In this document: positions 1 through 11,800 of the stretch, piece after piece
Layout of the letters: each line of letters begins with the position of its first letter
How positions within the stretch are numbered: position 1 is the stretch's first letter
NCBI RefSeq assembly: GCF_003473485.1
Contig: NC_053045.1
Location: 44,558,494-44,622,493 of the forward strand
Direction: 5' to 3'
Origin: Medicago truncatula
Taxonomy: Eukaryota; Streptophyta; Magnoliopsida; Fabales; Fabaceae
DNA length: 64,000 bases
Notes under the pieces: generated by a model
Database searches by the model: none
Told to the model about the DNA's origin: nothing
What the model saw: only the letters and a program-made list of their open reading frames with translations
Program-made: the position numbers and the translations under genes

Positions 1-252
1 ATAATCAAACATTCTCCGTATTTTCTGTTCGTTAAGCATAAAAAGTAAAAATAATTGGAATCATATTACACAAAATGAGCAATTATAAAGCAAGATTCTA
101 GTGAAAACCTAGAAAGTATTTTGATGTCGATGGATAATAATTTGGGGGAAAACGTAGAAAAATGTAAATAAAATACCTCGCCGTCGAGCTGTAACTTCTT
201 CGATGGATCGGAACGCCGAAGCAAGTACTCACACAAAGTGGATTGAAAGGTG
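1..252 (-). CDS. F-box/LRR gene copy 0, 5' end only (leader exon, leader intron, first codons)
   Basis: This is the upstream end of a minus-strand gene whose body lies beyond the left edge. Positions 177-250 match the leader exon seen upstream of copies A, B and D (7,323-7,400, 22,506-22,580, 31,834-31,900) and end in the same donor, GAG|GTATTTTA read on the minus strand. Positions 1-50 match the acceptor region of copy A: the stretch ending AACAG at 25-27 precedes AAAATACGG, where copy A has AAAATGAGG. The upstream ATG of copy A is therefore changed here, and the next in-frame ATG is at 10-12, giving only four codons in the window. The identity as an F-box gene rests on this similarity, since no F-box residues are visible. 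Confidence 0.55.
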
Positions 253-396
253 TAAATCAATTTCGGTTTCTAGTGTTCCTTGTTTTTAATTTTTAGTGCG
301 GGAATAATAATTTCACGAGGGAGAGAAAGCCAAGTGGGATTGAAATGTTTGTGGAGGGTCAGTGGTTTTGTCATCAACTTTTACTTTTTTTTTTTT

Positions 397-895
397 GGGT
401 TAAATATGATTTTGGTCCCTATAAATATACCAACTTTTCATTTTAATCCCTCTAAATTTTTCCTTTAACTTTTAGTTCCTCTAAAATTTTTCATCTTCAT
501 TTTTTATCCCTCCTTTAAAGGAAACTCATATGTAGAATTCATATTTGGGAATAAAATTTTGCAGAAAAATTCATAATATTATAAGAATCTCTCCAAAAAA
601 ATTTAGAATTTTTTAATAAAACATAAATTTAATATGAATTTTTATATTTTTTTATGGTTAAAAATTCATATTAAATTTATGTTTTGTTAAAAAATTCTAA
701 TTTTTTTGGGAAAGATTTTTACAATATTATACACATTTCTGCACAATTTCATTAAAAAATGTAAAAATTAACTTAAAAATAGGGACTAAAAGTAGTGATT
801 GAAAATTTTATAGGGACTAAAAGTTGAATGAAAATTTTAGAGGGACTAAAAAGAAAAGTTGGTATATTTATTTGGACCAAAAACATATTTAACCC
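397..895. mobile_element. Foldback MITE, 'ggtccctataaatatacc' family, copy 1
   Basis: About 500 bp with long inverted arms of about 240 bp. The left end reads gggttaaatatgattttgg and the right end is its near complement, ending caaaaacatatttaaccc. There is no coding capacity. Possible target repeat 'tactttttt' on both sides, but it runs into a T tract, so the duplication size is uncertain. The same family lies at 32,112-32,601. Confidence 0.75.
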
Positions 896-904
896 TACTT
901 TTTT

Positions 905-1265
905 TTAGTTTAATATATGTTTTTTTCTTATAAATATTCCAGTTTTTTTTTTTTTGACAAGTATGAATGTTACAGATTTTGTTTTTAATTTCTCTTAAAT
1001 TTTTCTTAGATTTTTAGTTTTCATCTAAGTCAATTCATATGTATTATTTAAAATTTTGAATTTCTTTTTCAGAAATGTTTAACATATTATAATAATCTCT
1101 TAGAGATTTTTAACAAAACATGAATTAGATATAACTCATTTAATTCTTGTTTTACTGCTCTTAAAAAAATTCATGTTTTATTAAAAAAAAAATCTAATTT
1201 TTTTTTGGAGATATCTTATAATATTTTAAATGTTTTTGCAAAAATTCATTAAAAAATCTGAAGAA
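905..1265. repeat. Degraded second copy of the same foldback family
   Basis: Starts 'agtttaatatatg' and shares the blocks 'tttaatttctcttaaatttttc' style and the paired A/T-rich arms around 1,060-1,250 with the element at 397-895, but the ends are eroded. Probably an older copy of the same MITE or a relative. Confidence 0.4.
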
Positions 1266-1268
1266 TAG

Positions 1269-1620
1269 AGACCGTTTGTTATAGCTTTTTTAAGCAAAAA
1301 AAATAATCACTTTTAAGAGTGTTGCATTTGTTTGTTAAAACTTTTTAAAAAAATCAGAATCTAAAAACAGCTTCAAATGATAAGTTGTTAAGCAGCTTCT
1401 AAAAAAATAGATATTTTTTAGAAATGATTATCATTACGGTAGCTTATCTCAGTTGGTTGGGACAATGCATAAAATATGCAAGGTTTAAAGTTCAAACCTC
1501 CGCCACTACCAAAAAACAAACGTAAATTAGATCTGATATTTCATAAAATCTCTAAAATATAATCTCTAAATTATTTTATGTGAAAATCATTTTTATTTTA
1601 ATCTGTAACAAACGCGCCCT
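1269..1620. mobile_element. MITE with 'gtttgttacag' ends, carrying a SINE
   Basis: The left end reads agaccgtttgttatagc and the right end read inward is agggcgcgtttgttacag, an imperfect terminal inverted repeat. The interior is AT-rich without a reading frame. The superfamily is uncertain (hAT-like by the end sequence). A tRNA-derived SINE sits in its middle at 1,437-1,519. Confidence 0.45.
1437..1519 (+). mobile_element. tRNA-derived SINE, plus strand, degraded
   Basis: Has an A-box-like block (agcttatctcagttggt, 1,441-1,457), the shared core 'acaatgcataaaatatgcaagg', a mutated B box around 1,482-1,500 (gtttaaagttcaaacctc) and a short A-rich tail after ccactacc. The copy at 25,151-25,252 on the minus strand shares the core and has a better B box, so the two belong to one family. 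Confidence 0.65.
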
Positions 1621-1989
1621 TATTGCATTATAGAATTTAGACCTAACCATAAATCGAAAAGCGATGGGAACGATGGAACCTGTGAATACCTTACTAATTC
1701 ATTAGATGGGATGGCGGACGGAACTAAGAATTCATTATTTTTTGAGGAGTTGTGGACTAACCCAACATTACATCTTAAATTTATAATGAAAGAGTGAATA
1801 TTCGCCCGCGAAAATGTGGATTTTTTTTAATTTAATTTTTTTTGCCAATATGATAATAAAATAAAATAAAAAGACAAATATGGATTCGTTAGAACATTAT
1901 ATCAAAACAAGAATTTATTCTACTTGACGACAAGAATTTATTCTACTCGACGACATAAATTTGAGTTTTTTATTCTAGAATTAATCCTT

Positions 1990-2335
1990 CCTTATTTATT
2001 AATTTTGTTACGTTTGTAGCAATTTAACCTAATTTTTTCCCGCTCATTTGCTTTATTAGGTTTGCAATTATTTAACCTAACAAATTTCATCTAAAAAAAT
2101 GCATCGCACCAATTTCATTCATATCCTCTTGCCTTTTTTTTTAAGAAAATATCTACACTTATCCTTATATATTAATTTTGTTAGGTTTGCAGCAATTTAA
2201 CCTAATTTTTTCCCGTTCATTTTCTTTATTAGGATTGCAATTATTTAACCTAACAAATTTCATCTAAAAAAATGTATCGCACCAATTTCCTTCCTATCCT
2301 CTTACCTTTTTTTTTTTTGAAGAAAATATTTTCTA
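1990..2335 (+). repeat. Two-unit tandem duplication, period about 173 bp
   Basis: The unit starting 'ccttatttattaattttgtta' at 1,990 is repeated from 2,163 with few differences: both hold 'gcaatttaacctaattttttc', 'aacctaacaaatttcatc' and 'tcgcaccaatttc'. It has no gene and lies just upstream of the Helitron-like end at 2,662, so it may be internal Helitron sequence. The stretch 1,621-1,985 before it shows nothing recognisable. Confidence 0.7.
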
Positions 2336-2632
2336 CATTTATTTGATGTTGCACGTTTGTTCTAGACACTATGAGCATATCAATGATCACGTTAGATGCC
2401 TTCTATTTTATACTTTTTTTTTCGGCTACCCTAATTTCCATGTAAGCTTGGTTATATATACCCGAATTATTGATAGGATTACCGAATTTTCTTTTATAAT
2501 ATTTTCAGATTTCATACATTTTATGAAGTGTTTTATTTTGTCTACTATAGATTATCACGTGTTATTTATTTTTTCACCGTTACCTATTATATATTGCATT
2601 TTATTATTCGTATGTCAATTCCTTTACAATAA

Positions 2633-2662
2633 ACCCGAGCGAAGTACGGGTCAAAAATCTAG
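2633..2662 (+). mobile_element. Helitron-like 3' terminus (hairpin plus CTAG)
   Basis: A palindrome of the type acccg-agcgaagt-acgggt (2,633-2,651) is followed by 'caaaaat' and CTAG (2,659-2,662), then T. A short GC-rich hairpin a few bases before CTAG, next to a host T, is the standard Helitron 3' end. The 5' TC end was not located, so the length is unknown; the tandem duplication at 1,990-2,335 is probably inside it. Confidence 0.6.
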
Positions 2663-2663
2663 T

Positions 2664-3638
2664 TTTAACACTTAAATTTATTGTTCAACATACCTGTACA
2701 TGAATGTATCCAAACATAAATCACTTTATCTTCAACTCATTTAAGTCATAATCAGTTTTACAAAATCAATTTTTATCAATCAAACACACGCTTAAACTGC
2801 ATACAAAAGTTTCAACTTAAAATCAATTTTGACAATAGGAACAATTTCTAAATAGAAAGTCAAACATCGTCACATTAAGTGAAACCACGTATGAAATCTC
2901 CAACTGTGGTACTAAACATGTCACACATGCTACATTCTGCTGTGTAGCATCAATGTGGGCGCTATCCACCTTTTACGAAGAGTTGCAGAGAGTACGTCCC
3001 AACAAAAGCAAATACAAGCACCTCACAAGGAATAAAAAAGACACACCAGACTAAAAAATAATAATTAAACCAAACACTTCCAACCAGAGAATTCCCTAGA
3101 CACGAAAGCTAAAGAGAAACAAGACAATCAAAAGGACCCCTGGCCCTGACCGATATGCCCCCTTTACATCAGAGAAACACACCAAATACCAAAATATTTG
3201 ACTCTGTTACTCCGATCACCCTGCCAACAGATTCACCTGAACCTAGACACATTACTCTAGCCTACTAAGTTACCAACAAAACCACTAAACAATCAATTAA
3301 TTTTCTATCCAACACCAATATTAACTACAAACGCTGCACTTTGCATTCAAATTAGCCCGTAGCCTCCTACAATTTCAACAATAACGCTCAGTATCACCTG
3401 ACAACTATCTTCTTTTATGAGACAAACAAAATGGCCCCATGCATACAAACACACCATATCACACCGGCTAGCCACAAAAAGACCAACATCAGCAACACAA
3501 TCCCACCTATCAGCTAAACACGCCCCACCACAACAGCATCCGAATCAGTCAGGACAGCAGCAAACTGACAGATATACAAATAGATTTCTCTATTTCTGCA
3601 AAATAAATTTTGAATTGCAAACTAGCAAGCCACACACT
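2664..3638. other. No gene; possibly the 3' tail of the LINE fragment that follows
   Basis: No supported gene. From about 2,930 base composition becomes less AT-rich and matches what would be the 3' untranslated part of the minus-strand LINE relic at 3,639-3,929. A plus-strand frame at 3,417-3,695 has no recognisable domain and is treated as chance. Confidence 0.35.
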
Positions 3639-3929
3639 TCAATCCTCAGGCCGCCAAATTCTCTGCCCCTCCATATTCACGCCACGTTTTGCTAAAGCAT
3701 CTGCAAATGAGTTCATTTCTCTGTTTACATGCACAAACTCTACCTGATGAAGTGCTGCCAAGCAATTATGCAGTTTGTCACTGAAGAACCGCATTGACCA
3801 TGGACAATCCTCACTCCTCTTAACCCAACTAAGGGCCACTTGTGAGCCGGACTCTACCATCAACTTCCTCTCTTGAAGCCTCCTCTTCAAAATGTTTAGA
3901 AATGTTTGGCGAATTTTCATGCATAGCAC
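3639..3929 (-). mobile_element. LINE relic: RNase H-like C-terminal domain
   Basis: The minus-strand frame of about 96 residues reads like the C-terminal half of the plant LINE RNase H domain (RVT_3 type): VESGSQVALSWV, an L-rich middle, then VEFVHVNREMNSFADALAKR. The last motif (H-x-x-R-x-x-N-x-x-A-D-x-L-A) is the usual signature with the final catalytic aspartate. Nothing upstream encodes reverse transcriptase, so this is a 5'-truncated or broken copy. It lies just downstream of F-box copy A. It could alternatively be an exon of a host RNase H-like gene, but no partner exons are seen. Confidence 0.65.
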
Positions 3930-4029
3930 TGAATTAGCAACAAACTATCAACAACGACAGGGCAGTCGAAAAAAGCCCCGTGGGTAATGTTTGCCGAAGG
4001 CAATACTGCAGCTAAGTTTTATAAGCAAA

Positions 4030-4436
4030 GTTTTATCAACAAAATGAGAATAAATGCAACGTACTTTTTCGTACAAGATCATAGCACAACACTAAAAGTC
4101 ATCGATAAACAAGGTCTAGTAGCAACTAACTGCTACGTGACAGCTTCGAACAACAAAAGACAAGGACATATTACACATACAATATACAGCGTATAGGTTT
4201 TTTGTATACTGCAATTTAGTATTCAAGACATACTCCGGAATAGTACCTAAATAAGTATATTACAATTTGGCTTTAAAATTGGAGACTACCAGTTAGATAA
4301 AGTCATGGACCTCAAATGAAGAGTTCATGTGATCGACCAAATGCTTGTCAAGTCAAACATGTTTCGGTAAAAAATAACACCAGTTAGAAAGGTTCACAGA
4401 GAAGGCATCGTAATTTGTATGAAATATGAGAACTCT
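4030..4436 (-). other. 3' flank / probable 3' UTR of F-box copy A
   Basis: Conserved with the regions below copies C (about 23,770-24,220) and D (about 26,330-26,790): 'atcaacaaaatgagaataaa', 'agtcatcgataaa' and 'acatactcc' occur in each. Conservation stops at about 4,030, which marks the left end of the duplicated unit. Confidence 0.5.
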
Positions 4437-6673
4437 TCACTGCCCATTATCTAGAAGTGGAGAGTCGGTGTTAGATTGGTGCTTCTCCTTCTTATCTTCA
4501 GCTGATGATTTATCATCCTAAAGGCAGAAAAAATAACACTGTCAATTATCACTGCAAGGCTAGTTTTTACAAAGCTTCACAAAATCAGTCGGTCCTTGGG
4601 CCGGATATCGAGTTTTCAAAAAAATAAAATCATCATTGCAAAATTAATCATATGAAAAAAGTTTACAATAGGTATAAAAAAAACAAACGAACAATAACTG
4701 AATATGAAAAATTCAAAACTAATTTCATTACAGATACCACGGTCGTCATTCTTGAACAACTTGTACTTGAGTAAATCGCAGAAAGGGTTCCTACAATTAT
4801 CTTCTCATTTTGAAATATAGCAAAAATGGAAAAAGTCCACATTAAAACAGCAAAGGGCATGCAAAATCTTAGAAACAGAAAGTCAAGCGGATCCATCAAA
4901 ATGAATGTGATGACTGTTACCTTTTCAGCGCAATAGAAATGAAGTTTGGGAGGTGCAGCAGAGGTAGGCACAGCGGCAGAAGCAGGCATGGAGGCAGAAG
5001 CAGGAGCAGTAGGAGGAGCATATTCAGCAGCAGAAGCAGGTGGGGCAGAGGAGGGGGCAGACGTGGCAAGTTTGGAACGATAGCTGATGATCTTAGCGCC
5101 CTTTATAGATTCTACAACCTGCTTAGTAACAAACAATCACAAACTCTTCTTATGGTTGTTTCATTTGAAACTATCTAAGCTGAGATTCTCAAAAGAATTA
5201 CCACACTCAGCTCCCTTATGGATTTTAAATAACAACCTGCTTAAGATTAAAACAATCCGAGTAATCTGTAAAGATGTTAACTTCCGCAGACGGTGAGTTT
5301 TGTCGCAAGAAGTCTACTATTCCATTAGGTATGGCAGGTGGTTCCAAACGAGCTTTAAATGTCTTTCTTAACTTAGCAACTTCTTTACTTGACATGGCAG
5401 CATCTTTCTTTAACAAGGCATCTACGATTGAGCGGGATGAAGATCCATCATGAAATGGTATCATTTCTATTACCAATGACTTCAAGTTACATAAAGAATG
5501 TAGCTTAACCTTCGATAAATCAGGAACTATGGAGAGAATCTAAGCAATGAGGGTGAATTAAAATCAGTTTTACACAAGTCAATTGAACTTTAACAAAACT
5601 TTAAAACCATAAAAAAACATCTTAAGAAGAAAGTACAAATAAAGCCAGAAAACATGACAATTGACCTGAAGAGTAGTTGAAGTGACTCTAAATGATTCTA
5701 CATTCGCAAAGTCTAGCAGCCAGCTGAGTAGAATCAAACCATTCCCCGCTGAAGCATAAAGCTGATGTGAATCATCAATATTTACTTGTTTAACAGAGGA
5801 AAGTCCGCTCCCGCATATTTTTTGAATAAGACTACCAATAAAAGTAAATGTACAAAGACTTGGAGTAGATAGCTCTATTTTGGCAAATTTGGATGAAGTG
5901 TCATGGTAAGATAACTTCATTTTTTCCAAAGGATAATGTATAGCTAAATTGACAAGTGTCTCACTTGATATGTTGAGGATTTGAGCATCCTTTATCTTAC
6001 AACAACGAATGCCCAAACTATTCAACTTTGGAAAGGCCAAAAAGGGATCAGCACAACCGCTTTCACCACCGCAAAAGACTAAATTTGCTAAATCTAAGTT
6101 GGTCAACAAAGGCAAATTCAAAGATTTTGGAAATAATGTTTCTTCAGAAGTAAAATAATAATGACCACCTCTAGGGGGAAGTGAAAGCTTAAGAGATGTA
6201 AGAGCGTGGCATGAAGAAACGCAGTTCAGAATGAAACCACTTCCACCACGGAGAGAGATTCCTAATTCGTGGAGGTGGGTATTATGGGAGCAAATATAAT
6301 TTAAAATCTTTTTAAGGAGTTGAGGTTCAATATCACCACGACGATCAAGATTGAGAGCTTGCAGAGAAGTTGAGCTATTGCGAAGAGTCAAAATGTTAGA
6401 CACGAATATGGCAAATTTCTTGACAGTTGAAAAGTTTGAGGAATGTAATATAAGGGTAGGAATACGTGCCCAAAGATGCTTCCATCTTGTGGACAAAACA
6501 CAGGTTTGAACAGCATGTTTGGAGTCCAAAAATGATAAAATGTGAAGGATAACACACTCGGGTAAGTCACTTAGCTTGTCTTCATTTTCTTCATTTTCAG
6601 TCTCACATTGCCTTATTTTTTTCATCTTTTCTTGAATCCTGATTTTCTTGGAAGAATCGTACGCGCGCCTCAT
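4437..6673 (-). CDS. F-box/LRR protein, copy A (four coding exons, intact)
   Basis: Predicted SCF ubiquitin-ligase adaptor: the F-box binds SKP1 and the LRR part would choose the substrate. Minus-strand coding exons are 6673-5666 (336 codons), 5539-5237 (101), 5118-4921 (66) and 4517-4437 (26 plus TGA), about 529 residues; all junctions are GT-AG in phase 0. The F-box is at about residues 34-75 (LSDLPECVILHILSFL ... RWKHLW). RNI-type leucine repeats follow to about 336. Exon 2 carries a family motif ending IVDFLRQNSPSAEV. Exon 3 encodes an unusual Ala/Pro/Ser-rich stretch, and exon 4 ends SPLLDNGQ. The start chosen is ATG 6,673, since an acceptor CAG lies directly upstream at 6,677-6,679; the ATG at 6,691 is in the leader intron. 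A leader exon lies at 7,323-7,400. Copy D shows the same exon pattern, which supports the model. The target is unknown. Confidence 0.85.
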
Positions 6674-7322
6674 TTTCTGTATGTTAAGCATAAAAAGGAA
6701 TTATAAAGCAATATTTCAAGCCTTTCTTAAAATAAAAAAAAATAAAAAAACAATACTTCAAGCCAAAGCAAATTGTTCCAAAAGCAAGTGTTATAGTACG
6801 ACAATAGGGCTGACAATCAACCGAACCAACTCCAAAATAGTTCGAGACTCATTTGATAATTAACTCATTGAACTTTGTTCATGAACCAAATGAGTTGAAC
6901 TCGAACTATACTGTCTATACATAACCCCACTCATTTGGTTCAGGAGCAAGCTCGACACACACTACACTATCACAAGTCTGTTAACACACATTACTTCTCT
7001 AACATTCATAATTTCAATTAAATGGGTGCCATGTTTTAACAGGATTTGAATCCAAGTGAGTAAAGTGACAAAATCAAGGATTGTTATTTTAATCAACTCA
7101 TGATTTGTTACAGTGGATCAACAATATATAATTTTGATTTGTTAATTAACGTTGATATTATTCATTTTACACTCAAAAGTGTCTATATTAACAATACTTA
7201 AATGTAAATGAGGGGGAAAAAAAAGTTTGGAGGCGATCTGATTCTTATTGAGTAGGAGTGATGGGTCAGAGAAAAAAAAAATTAGAAAATTGAAATTGAG
7301 TTGGAGAATGTAGAAAAAATAC

Positions 7323-7400
7323 CTTGTCGTCGTCGTCGAGTAGTGACTTTTTCGATGGATTTGAATGCTGCAGCAAGAACTCTCAAAAAATAGATTGAAA
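7323..7400 (-). promoter_or_regulatory. 5' UTR leader exon of F-box copy A
   Basis: Conserved non-coding leader exon with a donor CAAG|GTATTT on the minus strand (exon ends at 7,323). It is spliced to the acceptor just before the ATG exon, making a leader intron of about 645 bp. The equivalent exon stands upstream of copies 0, B and D, always with 'gatgga' or 'gatgag' and a CT/GA-rich core. The promoter should lie to its right, up to about 7,560. Confidence 0.6.
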
Positions 7401-7562
7401 CGCTTTCAAGGATTTGTTACTTCAATTTTGAGCGAGGGGGAAAAAGTTATTGAGGGAGTAAGCTTTTTCATTTTTTGTCCTTATCGAAGGAGTAATATAT
7501 GATTGCTTAAAAAGATTAAAAATAATAATATATGAATTTTTTAGGGCATGATAATAATATTG

Positions 7563-7812
7563 AGCTTGGTCCCTCAACTTATTTTTTAATTTTATTTTGA
7601 TTCCTTAACTTTAAATCATCTCAATTTGGTCTCATAACTTTATCTCCGTTTATTTAAGTGGTCTCTTCTGTTAAAAAAAAAAACTAATCGAAGGAACCAC
7701 TTAGATAACAGAGGTAAAGTTATGGGACCAACTTGAGACGGTTTAAAGTTAAGAGATCAAAATGAAATTCAAAAATAAGTTGAGGGATCAAAGCATGTAT
7801 TAAGCCTAATAA
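7563..7812. mobile_element. Foldback MITE, 'ttaagcctaataa' family, copy 1
   Basis: A 250-bp near-palindrome: 'ggtccctcaacttattttt' on the left is mirrored by 'aataagttgagggatc' on the right, and the arms continue through 'ccttaactttaaatcatctc' and its complement. It has no reading frame. Confidence 0.75.
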
Positions 7813-8132
7813 AAATAATTTTAATATCTATACCTATAATTTTAATCTAAATCAAAATAATTTCAATTAAAAAAAATTTAACATTATTAATAATAATAAT
7901 AATAATGAAATTAACATATACAAAAGAAATATATTCCAAAATCTATATAACAAGAATCTAAATTTAATTATTGAGTAGATTAATTATTGATCAGACTTTC
8001 CTACTTATTAATAATCGAACTTCAAATTACCACTATTTCTTTCTCCAAAAATTGGATGGTATATTATACTATAACACTTTTTTTTCTAATGAGTCAAATG
8101 TAAAAAAAAAAAAAAAATTATTGGAAGGTATA
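7813..8132. other. AT-rich stretch between two MITE copies, nothing recognised
   Basis: It holds a short (TAA)n run near 7,890 and A/T homopolymers. No reading frame, RNA or repeat end could be supported. Confidence 0.5.
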
Positions 8133-8368
8133 TTAACTTATTTTTGAATTTCATTTTGGTCCCTTAACTTTAAACCGTCTCAATTTGGCCCCATAACTTT
8201 ACCTCTGTTATCTAAGTGGTTCATTCGATTAGTTTTTTTTTAACAGAATGGACCACTTAAGTAAACGGAGATAAAATTATGGGACCAAATTGAGATGATT
8301 TAAAGTTAAGGAACCAGAATAAAATTCAAAAATAAGTTGAGGGATCAAAGCATGTATTAAGCCTAATA
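8133..8368. mobile_element. Foldback MITE, 'ttaagcctaataa' family, copy 2
   Basis: Same palindromic architecture as 7,563-7,812, ending 'catgtattaagcctaataa' in the same way. The two copies lie 320 bp apart, so one probably inserted near the other. Confidence 0.75.
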
Positions 8369-8391
8369 ATATATATGATTTCCTGCAGAAA

Positions 8392-8394
<3 letters not shown>

Positions 8395-8451
<57 letters not shown>
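8395..8451. repeat. (AT)n microsatellite
   Basis: Uninterrupted AT dinucleotide run of over 50 bp. The following 250 bp up to the copia element show no feature. Confidence 0.9.
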
Positions 8452-8454
<3 letters not shown>

Positions 8455-8701
8455 TGTTTAGCTTTTCTAGTTTTGGCTTATAAAATTTATTTATTTTTTG
8501 CACATGAGAACAAACATCATTTATGTTTAGATCTTGTTTCCTTTGTAAATATATTTTCTATATTCATTTATAAAAAAAAAATGATACGATACTTTGAAAG
8601 TAAAGCATTATGATAAAAAGAAATGAAATGTTCGAATTTTGATTGGAAAAGTACTCATATTCAGTGATCAGCATGTATTATCTCTTCTAGAAGGAATATA
8701 T

Positions 8702-8881
8702 TGTTAGAGTATATGTAAATATATTATATGTAAATAGCAATAAGTAGCATATCAATCAGTAGTATGATACTGAGTTAATTAGTTTCGGTTACCACCATAA
8801 TTATGGCTAAGTCAACTATTGTAATTGGTGTATATAACCACAATCCTGTTAATGAAATAAGGAAGCAATTATATTCTTTCA
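8702..8881 (+). repeat. Left LTR of the copia element
   Basis: 180 bp beginning TGTTAGAG and ending TTCTTTCA (TG...CA). It matches the right LTR apart from a 15-bp AT-rich internal duplication and a one-base length difference, with 'gtgtatataaccac' as a likely TATA region. Confidence 0.92.
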
Positions 8882-11800
8882 TGGTATCACAAGTCTAGGG
8901 TACGATCCATATTGCTTCCGCCGCACCCTAGCTCTCTTCTCCTTCCTTCTCTAATTCTCTCATGGCAACCCCCACGACTGAATCTACCAAATTCCACCCG
9001 GCTCTTGCTGTTTCTAATATCAAGAACCATATCTCCATCACTCTTGAGATCGAAAACGTCCAATATGCGACATGGGCAGAACTGTTCAAGATTCATGCCC
9101 GATCTCACAAGGTCCTCCACCACATCATCCCGCCGGCGACAGGCAAATCGAAGGGCCCTAAAACAGATGATGAAAAGGAATTGTGGTCAACCCTTGATGC
9201 TGCGGTCCTCCAATGGATCTATTCAACAATTTCGCACGATCTGCTGCATACTATCATTGAACCAGACGCCACCGCGATGGAGGCGTGGAATAGGTTGCGT
9301 GATATATTCGAAGACAACAAAAATTCTAGGGCTGTAACACTTGAGCAGGAATTCTCCTCTACCAACATGGAAGATTTCCCAAACGTTTCTGCCTACTGTC
9401 AACGACTCAAGGAGTTGTCAGATCAACTCAAAAATGTTGGTGCACCGGTCTCAAACAACCGTCTTGTCCTTCAAATTGTGGCTGGCCTCTCTGAAGCGTA
9501 CAATGGAGTAGCCACACTCATCCGCCAAAGTGATCCTCTTCCACAATTCTATCAAGCTCGCTCAATGCTCACTCTAGAAGAAGCCGGTCTCATGAAGAAG
9601 GTTGCAACCAGCGGGGGTGCAGCCATGATGGCTCGTGAAACTAGTGACAGTCCCTCCCTCTCTAAAAATTACCAACAAAACCGTAATAATCATGGCGGTA
9701 AACATGGTCAGAATCGTCAAAATAGTGGCAAGAACAATGGTGGCCGCGGAAGTGGCAAGAACAGCCGCGGTGGTGGTCGTGGTGGCATCCGCAACGGTGG
9801 CGGGCAGCAGCAATACGATCAACAGCGACCGGGGCAGCAACAGTGGTCTGCCGGGCAGTGGCAGTGGCCTTGGATGCCGTGGGGTATGCCACCTTGCCCA
9901 TACCCCTCCTCACCATGGGCCAGACCCAATTTCCAACATGGGCAGCACGCGCAACAACACCAGCCAGGCATCCTTGGGTCAAAACCACCTCAAGCATACA
10001 CGGCAGCAGCTCCGCTCACTCCAACTGACATTGAGGCAGCGATGCACACTCTTGGGCTTAATCCTACGGATCCAAATTGGTACATGGACACTGGTGCCAC
10101 ATCCCACATGACTTCCGAGCAAGGTAATCTCTCGTCTTATTTTAATTTGAGCAATAATCGTGGTATCATTGTCGGTAATGGTCATTCAATTCCAATTCGG
10201 GGTTACGGTCACACAAATTTGTCTTTCCCAAATCCTCCCTTAACCTTGAAAAATGTCCTGCATTCCCCTCAACTTATTAAAAACTTAGTGTCAGTTAGAA
10301 AATTTACAACTGATAATTCGGTTTCTGTTGAATTTGACCCTTTTGGCTTTTCTGTGAAGGATTTCCAGACGGGGATGCGTCTAATGAGATGTGAGAGCCG
10401 GGGAGACCTTTATCCCATCACCACCAGCCAAGCCATTTCACCATCTACTTTTGCAGCTTTAGCACCATCTTTGTGGCATGCTCGTTTAGGTCATCCGGGG
10501 GCACCTGTTGTTGATTCCGTTCGAAAAAATAAATTTATTGAATGTAATAAGGCTAGTGGTTCTCATATTTGTCACTCTTGTTCTCTTGGAAAACATATTA
10601 AGTTGCCATTTGTTTCTTCTAATTCTTGTACTGTTATGCCATTTGACATTATCCATAGTGATATTTGGACATCTCCTGTTTTGAGTTCTTCGGGCCATAG
10701 ATATTATGTTTTGTTTGTGGATGACTACTCTAATTTTTTGTGGACATTTCCATTGTCTAAAAAATCTCAAGTTTTTTCCATTTTTTTTATCTTTTCGAAC
10801 ATTTATCCGAACCCAATTTGAACGGGAAGTAAAAAATATTCAATGTGATAATGGTAAAGAATTTGATAATAGACATTTTTGGGAATTTTGTAAAGAAAAC
10901 GGGGTAGCTTTTCGCCTCTCTTGTCCACATACATCATCTCAAAATGGGAAAGCCGAGAGAAAAATCCGTACCATCAACAATATTATTCGTACACTCCTTG
11001 TCCATGCATCTTTACCACCTTCATTTTGGCATCATGCTTTACAAATGGCCACCTATCTTATCAACATTCTGCCAAACAAACAATTAGCATATCAATCACC
11101 TCTCAAAATTCTTTATCAAAAGGAACCTTCTTATTCTCATCTTCGGGTGTTTGGGTGTTTATGTTATCCTTTATTTCCCTCTACCACCATAAACAAACTT
11201 CAAGCCCGTTCTACCCCGTGTGTTTTTTTGGGATACCCATCTAATCATCGTGGTTACAAATGTTATGATTTGTCCTCTCGTAAAATCATAATCAGTCGTC
11301 ATGTCATTTTTGATGAAACCCAATTTCCCTTTGCTAAGTTGCACAATCCACAACCTTATACATATGGTTTTATGGATGATGGACCCTCTCCTTACGTGAT
11401 TCATCACTTAACCTCACAACCTAGCCTAGGTCAACCAGCCCAACATGACCTTCCCAACACTCAACCTACTACTCAACCTACAACACCAGAAGAACAACAT
11501 GCCCATAGCCCACCATCGTCATCACCAAATACCTCACCTAGCACAACAGCTACACCTTCACCTCCATATCAGCCAACTCCTATTTCGGTTCCCAAACCCG
11601 TAACACGTAGTCAGCATGGAATTTTCAAACCTAAGCGACAATTAAATCTTAATACTAGTGTCCCTAGATCCCCCTTACCACGTAATCCTGTGTCTGCCCT
11701 TCGTGACCCGAATTGGAAAATGGCTATGGATGATGAATTTAACGCTCTTATTAAAAATAAGACGTGGGAGTTGGTGCCCCGTCCACCTGATGTAAATGTG

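Noticed and set aside
2343-2675. Plus-strand frame of 110 codons with hydrophobic, Phe/Ile-rich sequence
   Set aside because: AT-rich composition, no domain, and it runs through a Helitron terminus.
3417-3695. Plus-strand frame of 92 codons, His/Gln/Thr-rich
   Set aside because: It overlaps the 3' region of a minus-strand LINE relic and has no recognisable domain.
4939-5178. Plus-strand Arg/Ser/Gly-rich frame that looks like an RS-domain protein
   Set aside because: It is the antisense of exon 3 (Ala/Pro-rich) of F-box copy A; equivalents at 24,590 and 27,196 are antisense of the same exon.
9574-9997. Minus-strand and alternative-frame open stretches across the copia gag region
   Set aside because: They are shadows of the Gly/Gln-rich gag sequence.
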